A stretch of 64,000 nt of DNA, from assembly GCF_003439925.1 (NCBI RefSeq), contig NZ_QQRR01000002.1, forward strand, positions 682,001 through 746,000, in the 5' to 3' direction. The stretch is from Haloprofundus halophilus. Lineage in GTDB: Archaea > Halobacteriota > Halobacteria > Halobacteriales > Haloferacaceae. Below the pieces are notes generated by a model. The model was not told the origin of the DNA. It was given only the letters and a program-made list of their open reading frames with translations, and did not search any database. Below are positions 17,654 to 26,347 of the stretch, piece by piece. The position numbers were made by a program, and so were the translations under genes. Position 1 is the stretch's first letter; each line of letters begins with the position of its first letter.

Positions 17654-18580
17654 TTACGACGTTGTCGGCGTCGTACTGATGTTCAGCCCTTTGCGGATTA
17701 TCTGGGAGAACGCCATCGAACAGAGGAAGTACCAGACGATCCACGTCTGGATGGGTCCGACGACGCCCTCTTTCCACGACACCTCGCCGGCCAGCGGGAT
17801 GACGATGTTCTGGAGCTCCACGTGCTCGGTGCCGCCGCCGATGCCGATCGCCCAGTACATCCAGAGGAACACCGGGATGGTGAGGAACATGATCCACACC
17901 ATCGGGCGGAACTGCTCTTTGAACATGCCCATCTGCTCGCCCATCGCCTCCATCTGCTCTTCCTGAATCTCCTGGAGCGCCGCGTCGTCGTCGTTCTCCT
18001 GGGCCTCCTTGCGGCGGTCCTGCAGGTCCTTCATCCGCGCCTGATACTGGCCCATCTTGTCCATGTCCATCAGGTTCGCCTGCAGGATCGTCGAGTACAG
18101 GCCCGTGCCCATCGCGAGAATCATCACGACGGCGTAGAAGGGCAGTAGTTCGGCCAACGGTCCGAGGAACACGTCGAACGCGCCGCCGACGACGTTACGC
18201 ACCGCGGCGACCGAGTAGCCGAGGAACAGCCCGACGGTGACGACGGCCGCCCCCTTGTCCCACTTCGACCACTTCGTCGTCTCGATGTCGTCGCCGCTCG
18301 TGGACGAGGACGAACCCGTCGCGGACGACGCCGACGCGTCGGCGCTCCCATTGAGACCCGCACGGACGGCGTCGGGGTCCTGGATACGGAACCCCTCGTC
18401 GCCGTCGACGAGGATACCTTGCTCGATGAGGCGGCCCCATTGGCCGCTCGAAAGGTCGTCGCGCACGTCGACCCACCGAACTTCGCCGTTCTCGGCGCGG
18501 TCCAAGACGACCTCTATCGCTCGCTCCATCTCCGAGTTGTCGGAGACGAGCGAACGCACCCGCGATTCGACTCTTGCCAT
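17654..18580 (-). CDS. DUF106 family membrane insertase-like protein (EMC3/TMCO1/YidC superfamily)
   Basis: 308 residues. The N-terminal 80 residues form a soluble, winged-helix-like region ([21 protein letters not shown]). A Ser/Thr linker follows, then about four membrane helices. Between them is a charged coiled-coil hairpin ([20 protein letters not shown], continuing [20 protein letters not shown]), the hallmark of DUF106/EMC3/TMCO1 proteins of the Oxa1 superfamily. It probably helps insert membrane proteins co-translationally. It lies between adk and cmk, as in many archaeal ribosomal-protein/secY clusters. The soluble N-terminal domain is an addition to the minimal family. Confidence 0.85.
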   Translation of the reverse strand: MARVESRVRSLVSDNSEMERAIEVVLDRAENGEVRWVDVRDDLSSGQWGRLIEQGILVDGDEGFRIQDPDAVRAGLNGSADASASSATGSSSSTSGDDIETTKWSKWDKGAAVVTVGLFLGYSVAAVRNVVGGAFDVFLGPLAELLPFYAVVMILAMGTGLYSTILQANLMDMDKMGQYQARMKDLQDRRKEAQENDDDAALQEIQEEQMEAMGEQMGMFKEQFRPMVWIMFLTIPVFLWMYWAIGIGGGTEHVELQNIVIPLAGEVSWKEGVVGPIQTWIVWYFLCSMAFSQIIRKGLNISTTPTTS

Positions 18581-18656
18581 TGCCGGAGATTGGCTACCAC
18601 CGGTTAAGAAGCTTTTACTATCGTCTCGGGTGGAGCGCTCCGAACCGCGGCCCGAT

Positions 18657-19274
18657 TCAGGCGTCGGCGACGACGGATTTCACGTCCCCGAACACCTCGT
18701 CGGGCGTCTGTTCGCCGTCGACTTCGACGAGTTCGCCGCTGTCGCGGTAGTACTGGATGACCTCCGCGGTGTTCTCGTCGTAGACGCGGAGGCGCTCGCG
18801 CACGACGTCCTCGGTGTCGTCCTCTCGCTGGACGAGTCGCTCTGCGACCGCCTCGTCCTCCGGCATGTCGAACTCCGTGTGGTAGATGTCGCCCGTCTCG
18901 GGGTCGAGACGGCGGCCGGTGAGCCGTCGCACGAGTTCGTCCTCGCTCACGTCGAGGTAGACGACCGCGTCGAGGTCGGTGATGTCGTCGAGATACTCCG
19001 CCTGCGAGAGGTTCCGCGGGTAGCCGTCGAGGACGAAGCCGGAGGCGTTCGAGAGCGCCTCTTCGACGATCTCGTTGACCAGTCCGTCGGGGACGAGTTC
19101 GCCCGCGTCCATGTACTCGCGGGGCGTGCCGTACTCGGTCTCCATGTCCTTGTTCGCCCGGAGCGCGTCGCCGGTGGTCACGTGTTCGAGCGAGAACTCC
19201 TCGGCGAGTCGCTTGCTCTGGGTTCCTTTGCCTGCGCCGGGTGCACCGAGTAACAGCACCTTCTTGTCGCTCAT
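18657..19274 (-). CDS. adk: Adenylate kinase
   Basis: 205 residues, bacterial-type long adenylate kinase rather than the archaeal trimeric AdkA type. P-loop GAPGAGKG is at 10-17, [13 protein letters not shown] follows, and the LID region [19 protein letters not shown] lacks the four zinc cysteines. ATG at 19274 is chosen. It heads a four-gene minus-strand line with DUF106, cmk and cbf5. secY, which precedes adk in many archaea, is not adjacent here; a divergent hypothetical gene is. Confidence 0.94.
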   Translation of the reverse strand: MSDKKVLLLGAPGAGKGTQSKRLAEEFSLEHVTTGDALRANKDMETEYGTPREYMDAGELVPDGLVNEIVEEALSNASGFVLDGYPRNLSQAEYLDDITDLDAVVYLDVSEDELVRRLTGRRLDPETGDIYHTEFDMPEDEAVAERLVQREDDTEDVVRERLRVYDENTAEVIQYYRDSGELVEVDGEQTPDEVFGDVKSVVADA

Positions 19275-19385
19275 ACTCCCCCTATCGCCCTCCGGGGATA
19301 AAGAACTGAAGATAGCCGCCGATACCACCCCGACGAAAAGCGCGAATCGCCCGGGTTTTTGCCCGCCGCCGCCGTCGGCTCAGAC

Positions 19386-19793
19386 ATGACTCGATTCGAC
19401 GCCGACGACCCGACGGAACGTCGAAAACTGTTCGCCGACGCCGTCTCCGCGCACCGCACCCGCGCCAGCGACTTCCTCACGATTCAGGTCGACGCCGCCG
19501 AGGAACCGGAACGCGACGACGTCGAGGACTCGACGCCGCCGTGGCTGCAGTTCTTCCAGCAGACCGTCAACGTCGACTGCACCGACGCCGAACTCGACCG
19601 ACTGAAGGCGCTCGTCGGCGACTACCCCGAGTTCCGCATCGACGAACTCGAACAGCCCGAAGAAGCCGAGGGGACGAACGTCCGAATCACCGCCCGCGCG
19701 GACCCGAACCGACTGGCCGACTTCTTCGAGCGGACCGTCCGCGAGGTGTACGGCTACGGCGAGGGGTACCGGGCGTGGGTCGTCGCCGTCTGA
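19386..19793 (+). CDS. Conserved haloarchaeal protein of unknown function
   Basis: 135 residues, soluble and acidic. Two blocks stand out: an N-terminal helix with RRKLFADAVSAHRTRASDFLTIQ, and a C-terminal ferredoxin-like alternation (FRIDELEQPEEAEGTNVRITARADPNRLADFFERTVREVYGYGEGYRAWVV). No catalytic motif is seen. It is divergent from adk. I do not recognise a family. Confidence 0.7.
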   Translation: MTRFDADDPTERRKLFADAVSAHRTRASDFLTIQVDAAEEPERDDVEDSTPPWLQFFQQTVNVDCTDAELDRLKALVGDYPEFRIDELEQPEEAEGTNVRITARADPNRLADFFERTVREVYGYGEGYRAWVVAV

Positions 19794-19855
19794 GGGCCGC
19801 CGCCAGCGGTCCGCCGAACGCTTTCTTTCTGTACGCCCCTACTCGAATGCTGAAA

Positions 19856-19861
19856 CATATA
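19856..19861 (+). promoter_or_regulatory. TATA-like element of universal stress protein gene
   Basis: A catata core is centred 28 nt before the ATG at 19886, consistent with a leaderless transcript. Confidence 0.6.
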
Positions 19862-19885
19862 CGACTTCCCTCCGTACTCCCGGCC

Positions 19886-20338
19886 ATGAGTGAACCGAAC
19901 TCGTCCAGTAACACGTCGCTGCTCGCCCACCCGGTCGTCCCCGTCGCCGGCGTCGACGACGCCGAGACGACGGCGCGGGCCGCGCTGCCTCGAATCGCGG
20001 CGGTCGGCGGGGAGATGCTCGCCCTCTACGTCGTCGAGAAGGCCGGCGGCGCGCCGGACAAGGCCTCCGTCGAACAGCGCGAAGAAGTCGCCGAAGAGGC
20101 GTTCTCGGTCGTCCGCGAACTGGCCGCCGAAGCGGGCGTCGACGTGACGACCCGCGTCGCGTACGGGACGGACGTCGCGGGGACGATTCTCGACGTCGCC
20201 GCCGACGAAGACGCGTCCGCCGTCGTGTTCACGCCGCGCGGCGGAAGCAAGTGGACGAAACTGCTCACCGGCGACGTCGCCTCCTCGCTCGTCGAGGACG
20301 CCGACCGACCCGTCGTCGTCCTTCCCGCCTCGAAGTAA
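19886..20338 (+). CDS. Universal stress protein (UspA family)
   Basis: 150 residues, one USP domain. HPVVPVAGVDDAETTARAAL, MLALYVVEKAG and the C-terminal VVFTPRGGSKWTKLLTGDVASSLVEDADRPVVVLP give the fold. The ATP-binding G-2x-G-9x-G(S/T) signature is only loosely matched (TPRGGSKWTK...GDVASS), so nucleotide binding is uncertain. It lies just upstream of an APC transporter with fused USP domains, suggesting functional linkage. Confidence 0.85.
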   Translation: MSEPNSSSNTSLLAHPVVPVAGVDDAETTARAALPRIAAVGGEMLALYVVEKAGGAPDKASVEQREEVAEEAFSVVRELAAEAGVDVTTRVAYGTDVAGTILDVAADEDASAVVFTPRGGSKWTKLLTGDVASSLVEDADRPVVVLPASK

Positions 20339-20397
20339 CGGACTCGGCCTGTCCGAGCGCCGACTACCGCGCCGATTCGCGGAATGCGCGTTCCAAA

Positions 20398-20407
20398 TTA
20401 CTTAAAC
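20398..20407 (+). promoter_or_regulatory. TATA-like element of the APC-USP transporter gene
   Basis: ttacttaaac lies about 80 nt before the ATG at 20483, so a leader of roughly 50-55 nt is implied, unlike the leaderless neighbours. It could support post-transcriptional control; no riboswitch fold is recognised. Confidence 0.45.
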
Positions 20408-20482
20408 GGATGCAGTCGTATCTCCCTGCTATGTCATACTCCGGAACAGCGCAGCATGCAGTCTCACCGTTCTGGTACGTCA

Positions 20483-22711
20483 ATGGCTGACGAGGAACTC
20501 GCAAAAGACCTCGGACCGCTGGCCGCACTGACCATCGGCGTCGGTACGATGATCGGCGCGGGAATCTTCGTCCTCCCGGGGACGGCCATCCAGCAGGCCG
20601 GTTCGTTCGCCATCGTCTCGTTCGTCGTCGGCGGCGTGATAGCGCTGCTGACGGCGCTGTCCGCCTCGGAACTCGGAACCGCGATGCCGCGCTCCGGCGG
20701 CGCGTACTTCTACGTCAACCGGGCGCTGGGGCCGCTTTTCGGCTCCGTCGCCGGGTGGGCAAACTGGATGGGGCTGGCGTTCGCCTCGGCGTTCTACATG
20801 GTCGGATTCGGCGAGTACATCGTCGCCATCGTCCCGACTATCGACCTCGTCGTCTTCACGGTCGAACCGTCGGTGAAGGTCGTCGCCCTCGCGGGGGCGG
20901 CGCTGTTCGTCCTCGTCAACTACGTCGGCGCGAAGGAGACCGGGAAACTGCAGAACGTCATCGTCGTCTTGCTCGTCGCGATTCTCGCCGTGTTCACCGT
21001 CGTCGGGTCGTTCCGCGCCGACCCGGCGAACATCCCCGAGAGCCGGGGCTTCGGACCGATGATAACGACCACCGGCCTCATCTTCGTCTCCTATCTGGGG
21101 TTCGTCCAGATAACGTCGGTCGCCGAAGAGATCAAAGACCCCGACAAGAACCTCCCGCGGGCGGTCATCGGCAGCGTCGTCATCGTGACGCTCATCTACG
21201 CGCTCGTGCTCGTCGTGATGAGCGCCGCCGTCGAACAGGGCTTCATCGCCCAGCAGGAGCTCGCGGGCGAGATCGCCGTCGTCGAAGTCGCCCGGCTCAT
21301 CCTCGGTCCGGCCGGTGCGATCGCCATGTTGTTCGGCGGCCTGCTCGCGACGGCTTCCAGCGCGAACGCGAGCATTCTCGCCTCGTCGCGCATCAACTTC
21401 GCGATGGGCCGCGACGCCATCGTGACGCCCCAACTCAACGAGATTCACGAGCGGTTCGGCACGCCGTACCGCTCTATCGCGGTCACCGGCGCGTTCATCC
21501 TGCTCTTCATCCTCGTCGCTCCTATCAAGACGCTGGCGACGATGGGGAGCGTGCTCCACCTCGTCATCTACGGTCTGTTGAACATCGCGCTCATCGTGAT
21601 GCGCGAGGCGGACGCGTCGGGGTACGAACCCTCCTACACCGTACCGTTCTACCCGGTCACGCCCATCGTCGGCTCGATTCTCTCGTTCGCGCTCATCGTG
21701 TTCATCGAACCGCGCGCCTCCATCGCGTTCAGCGCGGCGTTCGTCGCGTTCGCTGCGCTCTGGTACCTCTTCTACGCCCGCTCTCGGACGACGAAACAGG
21801 GCGTCCTCAGCGACTACATCCTCAGCAGGTCCGACGAGATGCCCGAACCCGCCGTCTCCGCGGCGACGTCGGTCAAACCCGACGGCGGCCAGTACCGCGT
21901 CATGGTGCCGCTCGCCAACCCCGAACACCAGACCGACCTCATCACGCTCGCCAGCGCCATCGCCAAGCAACAGGACGGCACCGTCGTCGCCGTCAACATC
22001 CAGCAGGTGCCCGACCAGACCTCGCTCGAAGCCGCCCGACGGCAGGGCGACTACGACGCCGCGCATCGCATCCTCGAACGCGCCCGCGACGACGCCGAGA
22101 CGCTCGGCGTCCCCGTCGAGACGCACACGATTCTCTCGCACCGGACGTTCGAGGAGGTGTTCGACGCCGCGCGGACCTACGACGCCGACGTGACCGTCAT
22201 GGGCTGGGGGCCGGACGCCCACGGGTCGCCGGGACGCGCCGAGAGCGCCATCGACGAACTCGCCAGTTCGCTCCCCTGCGACTTCCTCGTGCTCCGCGAC
22301 CGCGGCTTCGACGCCTCGCGCGTCCTCGTGCCGACGGCGGGCGGCCCGGACTCGGACCTCTCGGCGGCCGTCGCCAAGATGCTCCGCGCGGAGTACGGTT
22401 CGACGGTGAAGCTCCTGCACGTCGCCGACGACGAGTCGGAGGGACGGGCGTTCCTCGAATCGTGGGCGGCCGACCGCGGACTCGAAGACGCCGAACTGGT
22501 CGTCGAGTCGGGCGACGTCGAGGCGGCTATCGGCCGCCACGCGGCGAAATCGACGATGCTCGTCGTCGGCGCGACCGAGCGCGGCTTGCTCTCGCGGCTG
22601 TTCACCGACAGCCTCGTGCTGAACGTCGTCGACGAGGTTGACTGCTCGGTGCTGCTCGCCGAGAAGAAGCGGACGCGGACGCTACGCGAGCGGCTGTTCG
22701 GCAGTAACTGA
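20483..22711 (+). CDS. APC-family amino acid/polyamine permease fused to two universal stress domains
   Basis: 742 residues from the ATG at 20483 (MADEELAKDLG). Residues about 10-450 are a 12-helix APC permease, starting LAALTIGVGTMIGAGIFVLPG, the usual APC substrate-binding first helix. Residues about 485-610 and 615-730 are two tandem USP domains; the second ends LVVGATERGLLSRLFTDSLVLNVVDEVDCSVLL, with a good ATP-binding-type G-x9-G pattern. This cationic amino acid transporter-USP fusion is known in haloarchaea. The USP domains probably regulate transport by nucleotide sensing. The substrate is not determinable. The gene follows a stand-alone USP. Confidence 0.9.
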   Translation: MADEELAKDLGPLAALTIGVGTMIGAGIFVLPGTAIQQAGSFAIVSFVVGGVIALLTALSASELGTAMPRSGGAYFYVNRALGPLFGSVAGWANWMGLAFASAFYMVGFGEYIVAIVPTIDLVVFTVEPSVKVVALAGAALFVLVNYVGAKETGKLQNVIVVLLVAILAVFTVVGSFRADPANIPESRGFGPMITTTGLIFVSYLGFVQITSVAEEIKDPDKNLPRAVIGSVVIVTLIYALVLVVMSAAVEQGFIAQQELAGEIAVVEVARLILGPAGAIAMLFGGLLATASSANASILASSRINFAMGRDAIVTPQLNEIHERFGTPYRSIAVTGAFILLFILVAPIKTLATMGSVLHLVIYGLLNIALIVMREADASGYEPSYTVPFYPVTPIVGSILSFALIVFIEPRASIAFSAAFVAFAALWYLFYARSRTTKQGVLSDYILSRSDEMPEPAVSAATSVKPDGGQYRVMVPLANPEHQTDLITLASAIAKQQDGTVVAVNIQQVPDQTSLEAARRQGDYDAAHRILERARDDAETLGVPVETHTILSHRTFEEVFDAARTYDADVTVMGWGPDAHGSPGRAESAIDELASSLPCDFLVLRDRGFDASRVLVPTAGGPDSDLSAAVAKMLRAEYGSTVKLLHVADDESEGRAFLESWAADRGLEDAELVVESGDVEAAIGRHAAKSTMLVVGATERGLLSRLFTDSLVLNVVDEVDCSVLLAEKKRTRTLRERLFGSN

Positions 22712-22740
22712 GCCAAAAGCCCGAGTTCGATTTTTCCGCC

Positions 22741-23682
22741 TCAGCTATCGACGACCGCCGGGTCGGTCAGGTCCGCCGCCATCACGAAGTCGGGTTCGTC
22801 GGAGACGTCGACGCGGGCGTAGGCGGTGTCGCTCACCCACCGAACGCCCTCGGGGACGAGGACGCGGACTCGCTCGGCGTCGACGCTCGCGGCGTCGCGG
22901 GCAACCACCCGATACAGTGCCCGCGCCGCCTCGTGGTCGCTCCACGCGCCGACGGCGTACTCGGCCCACGTCTCCGGGTCGCCCTCGTCGTTCGGTCGGT
23001 CGTACGTCCGGTTGCGGAACGTGAACCCGCGGGTACCGCCTTCGCTCACGACGAACAGGCGGTCCTCGTCGGCCGCCGTCCGGAGCCGTCGGCGGGTGAG
23101 TTCCGACACCGCCCACGACTCCTCGGCGTCGAGCGCGAGTCCTCTCAGGTCCGCGCGGGCGTCGCTTCCGGTCCAAAACGACCACGCGGCGTTCGGGTCG
23201 GCCGTCGTCGAAAGCTCGGACTCGGCGTCGGCGTCCGGCGTCGGCATCCCCCACCGGAACTCCGTGCAGGGCTCGAACCCGGTCGCGCGCGACTGGCCGA
23301 GACCCGCGACGTTCCACGAGAACACCATGTTGCGGGCGACGGTCGCACCGCGCTCTCTCGCCCAGCGAAACAGCGCCTTCGAGAGGTGCATCGACGCGCC
23401 CCGCCCCCGGTAGTCGGGGTTGACGCGCATCCCCTGCGCCCACGCCTCGTACTCCGAGAGCAGCACGCCCTGACAGATGCCGGCGAGTTCCTCGGAGGGG
23501 CTCTCCTCGTCGCCGTCGACGTCGAGGACGAACGTCCGCTGGTTCTCTCCGTCGCCGGCGATCCAGTCGTGGTAGACGCGCGGGATGTAGTCGGAGCCGC
23601 CGCGGTCGGCCCACGTCTCGCTCGTGAACGCCGCGACCGCGTCGTAATCTTCGGGTCGGGCCTGCCGAACGGTCAGGTCCAC
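22741..23682 (-). CDS. GNAT family N-acetyltransferase
   Basis: 313 residues from a GTG at 23682, which overlaps the 3' end of gatD by 10 nt. The N-terminal GNAT domain (1-145) starts LTVRQARPEDYDAVAAFTSETW and has the acetyl-CoA motif MRVNPDYRGRGASMHLSKAL (V-x3-RGRG-x2). The C-terminal 150 residues (SFWTGSDARADLRGLALDAEESWAVSE...) look like a second, degenerate acyltransferase-like domain without the RGxG loop. The substrate is unknown. Translational coupling to gatD is likely. Confidence 0.8.
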   Translation of the reverse strand: MDLTVRQARPEDYDAVAAFTSETWADRGGSDYIPRVYHDWIAGDGENQRTFVLDVDGDEESPSEELAGICQGVLLSEYEAWAQGMRVNPDYRGRGASMHLSKALFRWARERGATVARNMVFSWNVAGLGQSRATGFEPCTEFRWGMPTPDADAESELSTTADPNAAWSFWTGSDARADLRGLALDAEESWAVSELTRRRLRTAADEDRLFVVSEGGTRGFTFRNRTYDRPNDEGDPETWAEYAVGAWSDHEAARALYRVVARDAASVDAERVRVLVPEGVRWVSDTAYARVDVSDEPDFVMAADLTDPAVVDS

Positions 23683-24920
23683 GGCTTCGACTCCTCTTGC
23701 AGTTCGCCGACGAGGTTCCGCCCCATCGCGTCGGCCGGGTCGCCGAGGTTCGCGAGCGCCCACATCAGTTTCACCTTCGCCGTGCCGGGGAGGGTGTCGC
23801 CCGCCTCGACGACGCCGGCGTCGAGCAGGTCGCGGCCGGTGTCGTAGACGCGGTCGCAGACGCGGCCCGCGATGCACTGGCTAGTCATCGTGACGACCGT
23901 CCCGTCGTCGACAAACTCCTCGATGCGAGGGATGAGGTCGGTGTGGACGTGTCCGAGACCGGTCCCCTCGATTACGACGCCGGATTTCCCGTCGAGGTAG
24001 GAGAGCGCCGCCGGGTCCATCCCGGGCGTGAACTTCACGAGTTCGACCTCGCCGTCGATGGCGGGCGCCACGTCGAGGTCCGCCGCGCCGCGCTCGGCGT
24101 ACTCGCGGCGGAAGCTAACCTCCTCGGTGTCGTAGTCGACTTCGCCGAGCGGTTTCGCGCCGACCGTCTCGAAGGCGTCTCGGCGGGAGGTGTGGTTCTT
24201 GCGCACGCGAGTGCCGCGGTGGAGCGCGCAGACGTCGTCACTCTCGGTACCGTGCATGCAGACGAGCACCTCCGCGCAGTCGGACTTGGCCGCTTCGACG
24301 GCGCAGACCGCGTTCATCACGTTGTCCGAGGAAGGGCGGTCCGCCGAGCGCTGGCTGCCGGTGAAGACGACGGGAACCGGCGTGTCGAGCATGAACGACA
24401 GCGCCGAGGCGGAGAACTGCATCGTGTCGGTGCCGTGCATGACGACCACGCCGTCCGCACCCGCTTCGATCTCCTCGTGAACCGCCCGCGCGAGTTCCTG
24501 CCAGACGTCGGGCGTCATGTTCTCCGAGAGGATGTTGGCGACGACGCGGCCGCGGTAGTTCGCCCGCCCCGCGAGGTCCGGTACGGCGCGAAGCACGTCC
24601 TCGGCGTCGAACTGCGCGGTCACCGCCCCCGTGCGATAATCGACCGTAGAGGCGATGGTGCCGCCGGTGGAGATGAGCGAAACCGTCGGAAGGTCGTCGT
24701 CGAACTCGATTTCGGAGCTGTCACCCTCGTCGGACTGGGCGTCCTCCACGTCGTAGACGCCGGTTTCGAGCACTTCGACCTCGGCGTCGTCGCGTTCGAT
24801 GCCGACGTTGTAGCCGCCGTCGAGTTTGACGACGAGGTGCTCGGCCGTCGTCGACGGCATCAACACGCCCTCGTTCGTGACGCCTCCGCGCTCGACGCGG
24901 ATGCGGTCGCCTGCGTTCAT
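23673..24920 (-). CDS. gatD: Glutamyl-tRNA(Gln) amidotransferase subunit D
   Basis: 415 residues. GatD with GatE converts Glu-tRNA(Gln) to Gln-tRNA(Gln), the archaeal route. The N-terminal GatD-specific beta domain (1-60, GDRIRVERGGVTNEGVLMP) is followed by the L-asparaginase-like domain. The nucleophile Thr88 is in STGGTIAS, HGTDTM is the second catalytic block, and HGTESDDVCALHRGTRVRKNHTSRRDAF is also present. ATG 24920 is supported by a TATA-like element about 27 nt upstream. gatE is not in the window. Confidence 0.93.
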   Translation of the reverse strand: MNAGDRIRVERGGVTNEGVLMPSTTAEHLVVKLDGGYNVGIERDDAEVEVLETGVYDVEDAQSDEGDSSEIEFDDDLPTVSLISTGGTIASTVDYRTGAVTAQFDAEDVLRAVPDLAGRANYRGRVVANILSENMTPDVWQELARAVHEEIEAGADGVVVMHGTDTMQFSASALSFMLDTPVPVVFTGSQRSADRPSSDNVMNAVCAVEAAKSDCAEVLVCMHGTESDDVCALHRGTRVRKNHTSRRDAFETVGAKPLGEVDYDTEEVSFRREYAERGAADLDVAPAIDGEVELVKFTPGMDPAALSYLDGKSGVVIEGTGLGHVHTDLIPRIEEFVDDGTVVTMTSQCIAGRVCDRVYDTGRDLLDAGVVEAGDTLPGTAKVKLMWALANLGDPADAMGRNLVGELQEESKPWT

Positions 24921-25093
24921 ACCCGCGGCTACCCTCGCGGCGGACTTGAATCCACTCGTTCGCGGGCGACTCCGGGGAGGCCGACGCGCGGAGGGGAACC
25001 GACGGAGGCGAGCGACGGGAGGACGCTCGACGGGACGTCTCGCGCTCGCGAGTCGGCACAAGAATGATACCGAATGCACGCCAACCGGTCGAT

Positions 25094-25537
25094 ATGTCCT
25101 CGCACACGAACCCCTCCTCCAGAGACGGCGACGACGGTTCCGCTCGGCTCGGCCGGCTGTTCGCGCCGAAGGCGTTCCTCCTCGCGCTGGTGCTCTCGCT
25201 CCTCGGCGTGTTTCTCGGCGGCCTCGTCCCGCTCGTCGGCGCGATTCCCGGCGTCTCGCTGCTGCTTCGCGCGCTCGGCCTGTTCGCCGCCGCGTTCGTC
25301 GTCGGCCTCGTCGCCGACCGCCCCCGGTACGTCGAGGCCGCGCTCGCCGGCGCGCTCGTCGGCGTGTTCAGCGTCGTCCTCTCGACGCTCGGGGCGTTTC
25401 TCCCCGTCGCTGTGAACGTCATCTCGCAGTACGGCGTCGAACTCGGCGGCGTCGGAGCCGCTGTGGGTGCGTTCGTCGCGCTCGTCGGGCACTACTTCGG
25501 CCGCGACCTCCGCGACGGCGTCACGCGAGAGCTCTGA
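25094..25537 (+). CDS. Small polytopic membrane protein
   Basis: 147 residues from the ATG at 25094. A charged 30-residue head is followed by four hydrophobic segments (FLLALVLSLLGVFLGGLVPLV, LLLRALGLFAAAFVVGLVA, VEAALAGALVGVFSVVLSTLG, GVGAAVGAFVALVGHYFG). The glycine-rich helices resemble DUF456/DUF5518-type haloarchaeal membrane proteins, but I cannot assign one. A TATA-like atgatac lies about 27 nt upstream. Confidence 0.65.
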   Translation: MSSHTNPSSRDGDDGSARLGRLFAPKAFLLALVLSLLGVFLGGLVPLVGAIPGVSLLLRALGLFAAAFVVGLVADRPRYVEAALAGALVGVFSVVLSTLGAFLPVAVNVISQYGVELGGVGAAVGAFVALVGHYFGRDLRDGVTREL

Positions 25538-25561
25538 CGGGGCCGGTCGACTCCGACACGC

Positions 25562-26218
25562 TCACCGGACGGTCCACTGGTCGTTCTTCCGAGCGAGCAG
25601 TCCGCGCTCGTACAGCGCGTCCAGCACCTGCTCGACGACTTCCGGCGGGGCGCTGACCTCCTTGGCGACGGCGAGCGTGCTCGTCGCGCCGCCGGCGACC
25701 GCCGCGAGCACTTTCGCGTAGAACCGGCTGTCGGCGTCGGTACCGATGCGCTCGTTCAGGCGGTCGAGCACGTCGGTCATGCGGCCGTGGACCCACCGCT
25801 GGGCGAGCGAGAGCTCGTTCTCGATCGTTTCGAGGCGGCCGAACTCCCGCGCCAGCGATTCGAGGTCGTCGCCGTTCTGCCGCGGCTCGGCGTCGATGCT
25901 CAGGTGCGAACAGCGTCCGGTCAGTTCGAGCGTCGGACTCGCCGGATACGCGCTCTTCGTGCCGAACCCGTACGGCGAGACGTTCACCTCCAGACGGACG
26001 TTCTGGGCGATGTGGAAGTACTTCCGGCGCTGGTCGTCGGTTCGGCTCTCGACGAGGCCCGCCTCCTCCAGTTTCCGGAGGTGGTCGATGACGGCCTTCG
26101 GACTGACGTTGAGGTACTCGGAGATCTCGGTGACGTAGCACGGCTTGTGCGAGAGCAAGCGGAGGATACGTCGCCTGTTCTCGTTGCCGAGGAGATCCAA
26201 AAGTACCGCAGAGTCCAT
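25562..26218 (-). CDS. ArsR/HTH-type transcriptional regulator
   Basis: 218 residues from the ATG at 26218. The N-terminal winged helix-turn-helix (5-65) contains LLGNENRRRILRLLSHKPCYVTEISEYLNVSPKAVIDHLRKLEEAGLV, followed by a wing DDQRRKYFHI. The middle (70-110) is a beta segment. The C-terminal part has helices (LARAEFGRLETIENELSLAQRWVHGRMTDVLDRLNERI-type dimerisation) and a possible second HTH (VAKEVSAPPEVVEQVLDALYERGLL). The ligand is unknown. It converges with the membrane protein gene and may act on distant targets. A TATA-like element lies at 26241-26249. Confidence 0.85.
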   Translation of the reverse strand: MDSAVLLDLLGNENRRRILRLLSHKPCYVTEISEYLNVSPKAVIDHLRKLEEAGLVESRTDDQRRKYFHIAQNVRLEVNVSPYGFGTKSAYPASPTLELTGRCSHLSIDAEPRQNGDDLESLAREFGRLETIENELSLAQRWVHGRMTDVLDRLNERIGTDADSRFYAKVLAAVAGGATSTLAVAKEVSAPPEVVEQVLDALYERGLLARKNDQWTVR

Positions 26219-26240
26219 GCCCACCGGTAGGCCGGCAGAA

Positions 26241-26249
26241 CTGAAAAGG
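26241..26249 (-). promoter_or_regulatory. TATA-like element of the ArsR-type regulator gene
   Basis: On the minus strand it reads ccttttcag, centred 27 nt before the ATG at 26218. Confidence 0.5.
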
Positions 26250-26347
26250 CTGACTACCCCCGAATCCGCTCGCTCGCCCTCGAATCTCGCTCGCAGTCGC
26301 GCCGCGCGTGCTCGTTTTCGTCGGCGTCCTCCTCGCCGGGCGAAGCG

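Noticed and set aside
20480-22540. Very long minus-strand open frame opposite the APC-USP transporter
   Set aside because: Its translation is Arg/Glu/Asp-rich without motifs and mirrors the coding strand; such antisense frames are a by-product of GC-rich third codon positions. The same applies to frames opposite gatD, maeB, ilvD and the S9 peptidase.
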